From Gorsachius magnificus (taxonomy: Eukaryota > Chordata > Aves > Pelecaniformes > Ardeidae): a stretch of 64,000 bases of DNA. Positions 13,170 through 23,817 of this stretch are shown piece by piece (the first letter of the stretch is position 1; each line of letters opens with the position of its first letter). The notes under the pieces were generated by a model, which was given only the letters and a program-made list of their open reading frames with translations, ran no database searches and was not told where the DNA came from. The stretch covers positions 2,747,385-2,811,384 of the forward strand of contig CM067084.1 of NCBI GenBank assembly GCA_034008185.1. The letters run 5' to 3'. Both the position numbers and the translations under genes were made by a program.

Positions 13170-13328
13170 GAAGGGATGAGTCTCCTTCTCTGGACGTACT
13201 CAAAGCCCGCCTGGACGAAGTCCTGTGTAACGTGCGCTAGGAGAACCTGCTTTAGCAGGGGGGTTGGATGGGGTGATCTCCCGAGGTCCCTGCCAACCCT
13301 TGCCATTCTGGGATTCTGTGATTCTGTG
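13170..13328 (+). mobile_element. CR1 LINE, 3'-end fragment
   Basis: The sequence includes gatgagtctccttctctgga, caaagcccgcctggacg, a ggttggatggggtgatctc block and ccaacccttgccattctggg, then ends in ATTCTGTG units. This is the last 160 bp of a CR1 in sense orientation. Its 3' end (gccattctgggattctgtg) is of a different subfamily type from the larger copy 200 bp downstream, so the two are separate insertions. Confidence 0.9.
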
Positions 13329-13527
13329 ACATACAAAATACAATAGCTGGAAAAGTTACATCCAAAACCTGAGCAACATCCAAGGACGTAAGTGCGGGAG
13401 GGGGGAATGTGTGTGTGAGAGCGAGCGAGAGCAAGTGCTGGTGTGATCTTCCAAGTACCCGTTATTTATTGGTGCTAGCATTGAGCACATACATAACGTA
13501 CTGTCTGACATTTTCAAGCTTGTGTCA

Positions 13528-14780
13528 CATATCTGCAAGTCCTGCCTGACGAACCTAGTGTCTTTCTATGATGGTGTGACAGCATCAGTAGACAAGGGAA
13601 AACCAATGGATGTCATCTATCTGGACTTCTGCAAAGCCTTTGACACGGTCCCCCACAACATCCTTCTCTCTAAATTGGAGAGCTATGGATTTGATGGGTG
13701 GACTGTTTGGTGGATAAGGAACTGGCTGGATGGCCGCATCCAGAGGGTAGTGGTCAATGGCTCGATGTCCAGATGGAGACTGGTGACGAGTGGTGTCCCT
13801 CAGGGGTCCGTACTGGGACCGGTGCTGTTTAATATATTCAATCAATGACTTAGACAGCGAGATCAAGTGCACCCTCAGCAAGTTTGCGGACGACACCAAA
13901 CTGAGTGGTGCGGTTGACACACCAGAAGGACGGGATGTCATCCAGAGAGACCTGGACAGGCTGGAGAGGTGGGCCTGTGTGAACCTCATGAGGTTCAACA
14001 AGGCCAAGTGCAAGGTCCTGCACCTGGGTCGGGGTAACCCCCAGTATCAGTACAGGCTGGGGGAAGAAAGGATGGAGAGCAGCCCTGCCGAGAGGGACTT
14101 GGGGGTGCTGGTGGATGAAAAGCTGGACATGAGCCGGCCATGGGCACTGGCGGCCCAGAAGGCCAACCGTACCCTGGGCTGCATCAGGAGAAGCGTGGCC
14201 AGCAGGTCGAGGGAGGTGATTGTGCCCCTCTACTCTGCTCTGGTGAGACCTCACCTGGAGTACTGCGTCCAGCTCTGGAGCCCTCAGCACAAGAAGGACA
14301 TGGACCTGTTGGAGCGGGGCCAGAGGAGGGCTACTAAAATGATCCGAGGGCTGGAGCACCTATCCTATGAGGACAGGCTGGGAGAGTTGGGGGTGTTCAG
14401 CCTGGAGAAGAGAAGGCTGCGGGGAGACCTGATTGCGGCCTTTCAGTACCTAAAGGGGGCCCTTAGGAAAGATGGGGACAATCTTTTTAGTAGGGCCAGC
14501 TGTGACAGGACAAGGGGTAATGGTTTTAAACTGAAGCAGGGTAGGTTTAGACTGGATATAAGGAGGAAATTCTTTACAACGAGGGTGGTGAAACACTGGA
14601 ACGGGTTGCCCAGAGAGGTGGTGGAGGCCCCATCCCTGGGAACATTCCAGGCCAGGTTGGATGGGGCTCTGAGCAACCTGATCTAGTTGGAGGTGTCCCT
14701 GCTCACTGCAGGGGGGTTGGACTAGATGACCTCTAGGGGTCCCTTCCAACCCAAAACATTCTGTGATTCTATGATTCTAT
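13528..14780 (+). mobile_element. CR1 LINE, 5'-truncated copy with much of the reverse transcriptase
   Basis: About 1.25 kb of the 3' part of CR1 ORF2 plus the 3' UTR. The first frame (13522-13848) shows [20 protein letters not shown] and [17 protein letters not shown]. The second (to 14686) shows [13 protein letters not shown], with the catalytic FADD motif, [15 protein letters not shown] and a long C-terminal part ending in SNLI. The two overlap by a single-base frame change close to 13840. It ends with the 3' UTR motif ggttggactagatgacct and ATTCTRTG units at 14780. The endonuclease and N-terminal RT are absent, so it cannot be autonomous. Confidence 0.96.
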
Positions 14781-17700
14781 AAATGCAAAAGGAACTTAAA
14801 ATAGAATCGGAGCAGAAAACTCATAAAAGATACAACATTGGAACAGCTCTCTTTAAATCCAGTTTGTTTGGGAAAAATGCGTTTGAAATTTTGACAACCA
14901 ATAGGAAGGCTTAAGCATATTGTAGTTTTTAAAAGTCATGTTCATTAATGAGGAGAAGCAAGCAGGATGTATTTACAACCATTTTTTAAAAGCCAATCCG
15001 TTGAGCTTCTGGATTTTTGTCAATAAATATATGGAATGAGTACAGTGCTAAATCCATTTCTGGCAATGGTTGCCCTCTACGCAGGGACCAAGGAACTAAT
15101 TATTAATTTCAGTGTATTTGAGCAGTTTAACCTTTTTCCTTTAAGGCTGATAGCTAAAAAGCATTTCAGTTGTAAAAACTGGGCAGAGATCTGCTAGGTC
15201 TAAAAACTTAGGGTGCTACAACTGTGTTACCTTTAATTATTGCTTTTAAATGCAAAATATTGTCCTAAAATTATTTTCCGTATATACTCATCACAGAGGA
15301 AGTTATTTAACTTAAAAAGATTACTTTGCACTGCTGTTAATTCTTCGTTATAGAAGTGCTGATACGAATTGATTAGAAAGGGGGAGGAATGCATAAGAAT
15401 CAGAATAAAAATGCGTCAAACCGCAGTCCCTAAGTGATGATAGGAAGCAGTGTTTCTTTCAGTCAGGGCAAAACCCCAAGTGCAGTGTTTAGAATAAGGA
15501 ATATATTTGACTTGAGATGAATTTCCTTTTAACAGTGACCAGCCCAAAGGCATTAACCTTTACAGAGAAGCACTGCTGCAGAAAAACAACCGACCTGTTG
15601 GTCTAAATAAAGATTTCCGTACGCGGATTTGAATAATGATGACCACCAATGATTTTAAAACATGGGTTTAATTCATCGACACTGTTTGCTCTCTGCATTC
15701 AATTCATTTGAGCCCTTTCCTAGGGACTGCTTTTGTGTCTGTATGAAAGATAGGGTAAAGTTTTCAACAGCACCTAAGTAATTTCAGAATATCTTAGAAT
15801 ATCATTGTCTTCCCATCCCTGAAATAGTGTAGAACTACTGGGAAACTTCATTTGTAGATACTTGATTCTTACAAGGCTGCTACCACTGGTGAAAGGCTTA
15901 ACGGTTAGAAAATGTAGAAAAGCATCAGACTAATGAACCATGAAAACTGTACCTTGTTTTAATTTGTGTGATTTTTTTTAATTCCCTATCTGGAAGGAGA
16001 GGAAAAATAGCTCCCGCTTCCTGAAACAGTGTGTTCATGTTAATGTGCTGTTAATCAAGCTGTACGCTCTGCCTTAACTGCTCGGTTTGCTCCTAGAAGT
16101 GTAGGGCTAAAACTGTTTCCACTGCAATGAGCTGAATTTCTATTTGGTTTCAGAGACCGAGCCGTTCCTGTGTTGTTCTGCTTGTGGCCGTGCTGGAATA
16201 AGCCCATTAAAAGCCTATTTTCAGGGGGGGTTTATTATATGCAAGCACATAACAGATTCGAAAACATACTTGGCGGCGGCAACAGCTCCCCATTGCAAAA
16301 GATAAAACATAAAGTCTAAACCCAAATGGACACTAGGAATCCTTTATGCGTCTCTGAATCACTTTCATCTCTTCATCGCTCCATTAATGGATATCCCCAC
16401 AGACCACGTAGCGCGCTCTCAGCTTCCCTTACGCTGGGGTTTATTCTGCCAATTGCCCGGTATTGTCAACTAATTGGGGTGGAAATGATAAATGAAGGCG
16501 GGGTTATCGAGCTGCCAAGTCTCCTCGCTTGGCAGCTGGTGGGCGATGCTGGTAATTGTTACCAAAAGTGTAATTGCTCTGGGCTCTGCCTGGTATTCCT
16601 CCTCTGGGACATCCGATACCTGCCTTTGCTCCGTTGTCTCCGGCAGAGGACGACTTGTGAAGTCAATCCAAGCTGGTGCTCGTGCCCCGGCGTGCGCGGG
16701 CTAAAGCGAGAGTGCCACCCTCACCCGCCTCTCTCTGCAGCTTGGGGACAGAGCAGCCCCATTGCCCCCAGTTAATTGCATGAGTTTTACTGGTTTCTCA
16801 TAAAAGCAGGAAAGGTAATTATGATAAGAAGTAACAACCACCTTGTTCTCGGCACGACAGTAAAAATTTCAAGCTTGATTCCTGGCTAATAGTAAGGCTT
16901 CAGCTGTAGACTGCTGGTTTTTGCCCTGCGTAGTAATTGCAGCGCTACCACCAACCAGACGACCGGCTGTACAGGTCTGGCGTGCTGCAGAGGACAGTCC
17001 AGCATCCAGTGACGTTTTCTGGATTGACTGAATATTTTCACGCAGCTGTAAGAAATGGAAAGGGGGCTGGGGGGAGGACGCAAACCAACTGTTGTATGCT
17101 TCTTATTTCCACAGTCACCGCACCAGAATAGAGCACAAATTGTTATCTAATGGGATGATATCCCATGTTAAGCGGCATCTGATCGAATTACTGAAGCTTT
17201 TTAATAGCAGACTGCGATTATTTTTGATTTGTTGGGCGGTTTTTTTTGCTGAGGTAGAGGAGGAACAGGTGCAGCCATCTGAAGTGATGATAGCCACTCG
17301 AAAAAGCCACGGTCAACGAGATTTAGGTCTTTCTGTGCTCCGGCAACAGCAAACCATGAGTGCTCACAGCTGCTCTGGGCTCCCACTTCTGCGCTGTGCC
17401 TGCTCTTTGTCTCTTTAGCTTATTCTTTGCTTCAACCCTCCTTTGCTTTTACTGCCGGTTGCGTTCTTGCCTCCTTCTCCTCTTAGCCTTTTCTTAATGA
17501 GCAGCTCTTTTGCTCTCTCTCCTGCCTTTTTTCTAAATCCTCATCAGCATTCTCCAAACCCAGTACGTGCTTGTGCTGCGCTCCTGAGTCTTGGGTTTTA
17601 TTTTATTGTGTCTTGCGTCCGGGTGCCTGCAATCTCTGAAGGTTTGTGAGCATATCTTGCTTTTTTGGCCCCTGTTCCCCAAACCAACCGAGTAATGTAG

Positions 17701-20497
17701 ATGTCTCTTCTTGCAGTGTGGCGTTTTAAAATTCAGTTGAATTAGGTATCATTTCTTCTTTCGATGTAGGGAAATCCAAAGAATTAATAAATTTTAATGG
17801 CACTACTTGGCAATTAAGGAGTGCTTTCCATCTTCAAAGTGCTCTGTGCACGGGATTTCATTATTTATACTGTTAATTATATTAGTACTTTTAAGGAAAA
17901 AGCCCCTTAAATTGTCATTGATAAAAATACACTTTTAACAGGATAAGAATTCAGTGCTTAAAATGTAGCAGATAATTTGTCCTCTGAGATACAGTGCCTT
18001 GGAGAAGGTGTAAGGCAGATTTACAGCAGCTCTTTAAGCGTCTACTGAAAATCTTGCTTTATGTTTTAAACGGTAATACCTGGGAGCTTTAAAGTGTCTT
18101 TGTAAGTGCTGGGTGAATAGTAACGAAGCCTTACAGAGTGCCAGACAGGTAGCAGGATCCTCATTTTGCAGCTGGGAAAGAAGTATCTCAGATCCTATCA
18201 GCGGAGCGACTTAGGAGCCTTTCTTACAGTACCGGGGCTTCTGTGTCACTTCTGAAGATGTCACCCCAACTTGGGTGGACCAAGATCTCGCAGGTAGCCA
18301 AGGGCAAAACTGGGAAGAACATTCTTAAGCTGTTGGCCCATGTTTGGTTGCCTTAGCGATAGTTATGTTTGAAATGAAAAAGCCGAAAGGAATCATGAAA
18401 ATACCAGCGGTCTGCGTTCTCCAGGTCGTAAGAGCTCTACATACGCACCAATAAATCTTCTTACGCTTTTCTGTATTAGCAGCTGTTAGCTACACGCTTC
18501 CACGTAAACAAGGAACACATGAAAATTAGTTTGAAGTGCGATCCTGAAATAGTCAGCACCCAGGAATACCACCAAAAGTAACTGTTGCAGTAACCTCGCC
18601 GTTCTTTTATGGATTTCTACCATGTATATAAAGTACATGAGCTGCTTGTCTTTCCCATCTCAAAAGAATTAAATGGCCCTGCACTTCAAATGGCTGATAG
18701 TCAGGGCGTTGCATTTTGCTCCATTTACTGTGACTGCACCGTTCAGATGTTTGGTAGCATTACAGTGAATAACACCCCCCCCTTTTCTGTAGAGAAATCA
18801 GTCAATGTAATTGTTGTCAGACTTTTCAAATTTGAGGTTAGGTCTGTTGCTCCGTAGCCAAGAATCTTAAGCTTAATGTTGAACAGTCAAAAGAGCTGAA
18901 CACCAAGACCCGTGACTTGCGTGGAAGACTCTCATATCCAAAAAATCAGGTAGTAATTTCCTGACTATTAACTAGATTTTGAATTCTTAAAGCCTCTGCA
19001 GAGATGTGCCGGTTTTGATCTGATACCTGGCGAATGGAAATCACTGATGTGTGCAAATGCTTCCAGGTGTCTACTGCGTGGATTTAGAAAAAGCTGATTT
19101 GAACCCACAGACTGGAGCCAGCCTGCTTAGAGTATAATAGAAAGTAGGCCAGGCAGGAGACCAAAGAGCGGGTTTTCTTATCAGAAACTTGAACATTTCA
19201 GTCTCAGAATGTGAGTAAGGGTGGCGGCTCTACGCTGACCTCGTGCCATGTCCCTTGGCCATTACTCCACCATGGAAATATTTCTTTTTCTTTTTTTTTT
19301 TAATAAAGGGGAGAGGCCCCATGGGGAAGGTTTAGGAGAGCCAAGTGATGAGGCAGTAAATCTGCTCTCTCCCTTTCTGCTCCCCGTGCCCAGTGCTTAC
19401 CCTGTGGCCTGAGACAGCAGCCTCACCCTGCAGCGAGCTGCCAGTTTTAAAATGCAGACCGCTTTTCAGCGTTGACATCGTTCTCGCCCAGATTTTCTCT
19501 GTTGCCACCCACTGTTTTTGGATTCTCCTTCCAGCTGGAAACAAACAATCGAAGAACTAAATCAATAGGTATATCAAATGGTTTTGTCGAACAGATTAAA
19601 CGTCGCTTTTTGCCAATGGAAAGATGTTAGGAGTTCTGGGCGTTATCATGGTTCTAGGAGTCTTAGGGTAGATCTGAGTATGATAAAGCTTTGTTAGAGA
19701 GAGCAGAATGAGTTAACTGCGTGTGTGTGTTAGCTAAAGCTTGGTACATATGTAACTTACCCTGAATTTGTTCTGCAACTGTATTGTAAATCTGCTGGCA
19801 GAGATGAAGTCAAGATTTCTGTTCTACAGCCACAGCCGCGTGTATGCGAGAGGACAACCAACTGTGTTACCAGAGCAGAAATCACATCTCTCTCTGCCTT
19901 ATTGATATGTTGCCCCAAGGAGCTGTACGTAACTTAGTGCCATCTCTTGCTGTTACTAAGGTTAGTGTTGCCACCATCATTACATTAACAGAGAGTGTCC
20001 CTAAATTTCTGATGCTGCCAGAGTGTTTATTGCCTGTGCGTGTACTTTGCCACGAGAGAAGAGCAGAGTTTGATATGAACGAAATGCTTTTGTAAAGCAG
20101 TGAAGAAGCCCACGGATTTGTTAGCAGTATTTCTGGTTATCCCACTGATTGCAGGTTTGCACTCTTGATGCAGGGTCATGGAGTAAGCCATTTTGTTTTG
20201 ACAAAGAGCACAGCTTCAGAGGGGAGGCAACCAACCTTTTCTACTTGACAGTCAGCCCTGGATGCACGATGGGTCAAAGAAGAGAGAACCTCTACCAGTG
20301 CCCTCTTTCAGTCACGCAGGCATGGTGGAACCTTGTCAGACACCTATGAATTGCCTCTCCCCATGGCTTGCACAGGCTGGCTTGTAGTACATCACTCTAA
20401 GTTTTGAGAAGAGCACAGCACCCAGCAGCTTCTGTGCAAACGCCTGAGCAAGTGGCCAGATTTTTCAAGATTTTTTTTGCTCTCATTAAGCAGTCTA
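14781..20497. other. Exon-poor sequence, probably FRAS1 intron
   Basis: No recognised gene or interspersed repeat. The part near 16240-16800 is less AT-rich and holds a perfect inverted repeat at 16510-16537; it could be a conserved regulatory element, but this cannot be shown from one sequence. Confidence 0.6.
16510..16537. repeat. Perfect inverted repeat, 10-bp arms, 8-nt loop
   Basis: AGCTGCCAAG at 16510-16519 and CTTGGCAGCT at 16528-16537 are exact reverse complements around the loop tctcctcg. Each arm carries one TTGGCA half-site, but in the opposite order from a nuclear factor I palindrome. No function is assigned. Confidence 0.9.
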
Positions 20498-22080
20498 ATC
20501 ATAGAATCGTTTAGGTTTGAAAAGACCTTTAGGATCACCAAGTCCAATCATTAACCTAGCACTGCCAAGTCCAGCGCTAAACCATGCCCCTAAGCACCTC
20601 GTTTGCCTGGCTTTTAAATACCCCCAGGGATGGGGACTCAACCACTTCCCTGAGCAGCCCTTTCCAGTGCTTGACAACCTTTTGGGGGAAGAAATTTTTC
20701 CTGATATCCAATCTAAACCTCCCCTGGAACAACTTGAGGCCGCTTCCTCTTGTCCTATTGCTTGTTACTTGGGAGAAGATACTGAGACCCACCTGGCTAC
20801 ACCCTCCTTTCAGGCAGTTGTAGGGAGCAATAAGGGCTCCCCTGAGCCCCCTTTTCTCCAGGCTGAACACCTCCAGGTCCCTCGGCTGCTCCCCATCAGC
20901 CTTGTGCTCCAGACCCCTCCCCAGCTCCGCTGCCCTTCTCTGGACACGCTCCAGCCCCTCCAGGTCCTTCGGGGAGGGAGGGGCCCAACCCTGACCCCAG
21001 CATTCAAGGGGCGGCCTCCCCAGTGCCCAGGACAGGGGCACGGTCCCTGCCCTGCTCCTGCTGGCCACACCACTCCTGATACAAGCCAGGATGCTGTTGG
21101 CCTTCTTGGCCACCTGGGCACCCTGCTGGCTCATATTCAGCCCCCTGTTGACCAACACTCCCAGGTCCTTTTCCGCTGGGCAGCTTTCCAGCCACTCTTC
21201 TCCACACCTGTAGCGTTACGCGGGGTTGTTGTGACCCAAGTACAGGACCCAGCCCTTGGCCTTATTGAACCTCACACAATTGGCCTTGACCCATGGATCC
21301 AGCCTATGCAGGTCTCTCTGTAGAGCTTTCTTACCCTCCAGCAGATCAACATTCCCACCCAACTTGGTGTCATCTGGAAACTGACTGAGGGTGCCTTCGA
21401 TCCCCTCATCCAGATCATGGATAAAGATGTTAAACAGAACTGGCCCCAGCACTGAGCTCTGGGGGACACCACTTGTGACCGGCCACCAACTGGATTTAAC
21501 TCGATCCACCACGACTCTTTGGGCCTGGCCATCCAGCCGGTTTTTTTACCCAGTGAAAGTACACCCATCCAAGCCATGAGCAGCCAGTTTCTCCAGGAGA
21601 ATGCTGTGGCAAATGGTGTCAAAGGCTTTACTAAAGTCCAGGTAGACAACATCCACAACCCTTCCCTCATCTACTAAGTGGATCACCTTGTCATAGAAGG
21701 AGATCAGGTTACTCAAACAGGATTTGCCCTTCATAAACCCGTGTTGACTGGGCCTGGTTCTTCTGGATGCGCTATGTGATGGCGCTGAAGAAGATTTGCT
21801 CCATAACCTTTCCCGGCACTGAGGTCAGCCTGACAGGCCTGTAGTTCCCCAGATCCTCCTTCCGGCCCTTCTTGTAGGTGGGTGTCACATTTGCCAACCT
21901 CCAGTCAACTGGGACCTCCCTGGTGAGCCAGGACTGCTGATCAGTGATGCAAAGTGGCTTGGTGAGCACTTCCACCAGCTCCCTCGGCACCCTTGGGTGG
22001 ATCCCATCCAGCCCCATGGACTTGCGTGTGTCTAAGTGGCATAGAAGGTCGCTAGCCATTTCCCCTCGTATTATGGGCCC
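20498..22080 (-). mobile_element. CR1 LINE, 1.6 kb decayed copy
   Basis: Antisense to FRAS1. The 3' terminus lies at the left (atcatagaatcgtttagg) and the 5'-truncated end near 22080. Translated pieces in several frames show the RT in order: [68 protein letters not shown], then FPDDTKL where the catalytic motif should read FADD, then the C-terminal part. Frameshifts separate these pieces. It reaches further towards the RT N-terminus than the copy at 13.5 kb. Long open frames on the opposite strand here are shadows. Confidence 0.96.
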
Positions 22081-23709
22081 TTAAGGCACATTTCAGTGTT
22101 TTACCATTGTGCTTAACAGTTTTAGCAGTTAGCCCTAAATGCATTCTTAGTAGTAAACTGTTAATCATCTTTTTGTGTCTTAAAGTTGTACTTTATACTG
22201 TGACTAAATTGATTTATTGGAGTAAATCACTACATCATGCAAATGAGTAGCGAAGTCTGGTCTTCTTTCAAATCAATTACAAATGAGGCTCAATGGCTTG
22301 GGTAGCGGCTGTCTGTACTACACCGGAAAATTCCCCGTATGGCATAAGTTTAGACTAGTGTACACCCAGCGGTTGTCTAATGGAAAAGAGCTTTTCACAT
22401 GAGAAACCAATCTTCCTCTTTCCATTTTCTTTTGGTGGATTTAACTGAAGACTTTTAAAAACAGATAATTAAATATGAACATAGCAATTGTATCCATTGG
22501 ACTACCTCAGTGCATAGTTACTGGTTGCTTTTTTAAACTGCTTGGCAAGGGTGAAGGGACCCTGCAGAGGAGCTGAGTTGCAGGAAGGATGTTTTCATAG
22601 GAAAGGGGGTGGCAGCTTCTCTGGGATGCTGCTGGTGCTGTTTGATGGTGGCTGGAAGTCAGTGTTCAGGAGTAAAGAGAAGGAAGGCTTTGTCTTCCAA
22701 GCATCCTACCAAAAGTAATGAATCCCAAGAAGCTGCTCAGACCTTGGAGATACTGATGGGAGAGAAGGGAAAGTCTGGCAAGTGTCCAAGCAACTGGTTG
22801 AGGGCCTGACCTGCCTTATGAAAACAAGGTGGTGGCGTGGGATCACGACCTCAGTGCGGAGGGAATGCAAAGGGGTCAAGCAGGGGTGGTGAAAACCCCG
22901 GCGAATTAGCTCTGGGTGTTCCAGTTGGGTGCACTGACGGGGTGGTGGCGACAGCTATTTCCAAATCTGTTGGACTGTCTGCTTGGTCAGAGTCCCCTTC
23001 ATGACATTTTGCAATAAATGGGACCAGGTAGAGCCTGTTCATACCTTGCCATGCATTCAGCATTCTTGATTAAATCAGTTTAATTGCTGAAATTAGAAAG
23101 GCTCTGCAGACCTTTCCTTCCATCTTACAGCCTAATGTAATGAACATAGTTTGCGTCATGGTTTTGACATGAGAACTTTTTATTTCCGTGATCCTGCAGA
23201 CTGAAGATTTTGAATGTGATATTCAACAGCTCATTTGGATTCAAGCACATCGGTATTTACTTGTGTCCCTGCCGATGGGGGTGCTGTGTGGTGCCACAGC
23301 TCTCTGTCTGGGAGTGGGTTAGCCTCCAAGCTAGCTCAGCTGCCTCAGCACAAGCTGTGATCGCAGCAGTAGCTGCTGCAGTTTGAACAGCCTGAACTTG
23401 ATTATAGAGAAGTTTCCCAGAGATGCAATAATCACCTTGAGGTTATTGGAGGTTACGTCCCATCGATTATCGTGCCATTGGAGTTGATTATTTGCTGTGC
23501 ATGGCCTTGTCTTTCAACTGCGTGTTTGAAGGTACTGAATGGATAGTACCAAAGTTGTGCCTGATAAGCCTGTGGGAGGGAGGGGTGGTCCGTTCCAGGC
23601 TCTGCTCTTCCAGTCTGTCTATACTGAGCTATTGGAGCCATTTGCTCTTGCCTAAAATAACACATCTTGTGCCCTATGGGTCTAATTTTAAACTTACGTT
23701 TATTTGCAG
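22081..23709. other. Intron sequence before the first identified FRAS1 exon
   Basis: No recognised gene or repeat. It ends in the splice acceptor tatttgcag of the exon at 23710. Confidence 0.75.
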
Positions 23710-23817
23710 AATAACACAACTTGGAAGCCAGATTCTTGCCTAGACTGCCGTTGCCGTAGCAATATTGTCACCTGTGAACCTACTGTCTGCAAACACCCTC
23801 AGTGTGACTTTCAGAAG
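23710..23817 (+). CDS. FRAS1: FRAS1 exon: first half of VWC module 1
   Basis: 108 bp, phase 0 to phase 0, 36 codons. The acceptor is tatttgcag and the donor is AAG|gtaagg. The peptide starts NNTTWKPDSCLDCRCRSN and carries the W, CxxCxC and later cysteines of a VWC fold, but not the first cysteine, which must come from an upstream exon. NNT and NTT form two overlapping N-glycosylation sequons at the exon start. This is the first FRAS1 exon that could be identified in the window. Confidence 0.93.

Noticed and set aside
20517..21323. 268-codon plus-strand ORF
   Set aside because: It is the antisense shadow of the CR1 reverse transcriptase on the minus strand.
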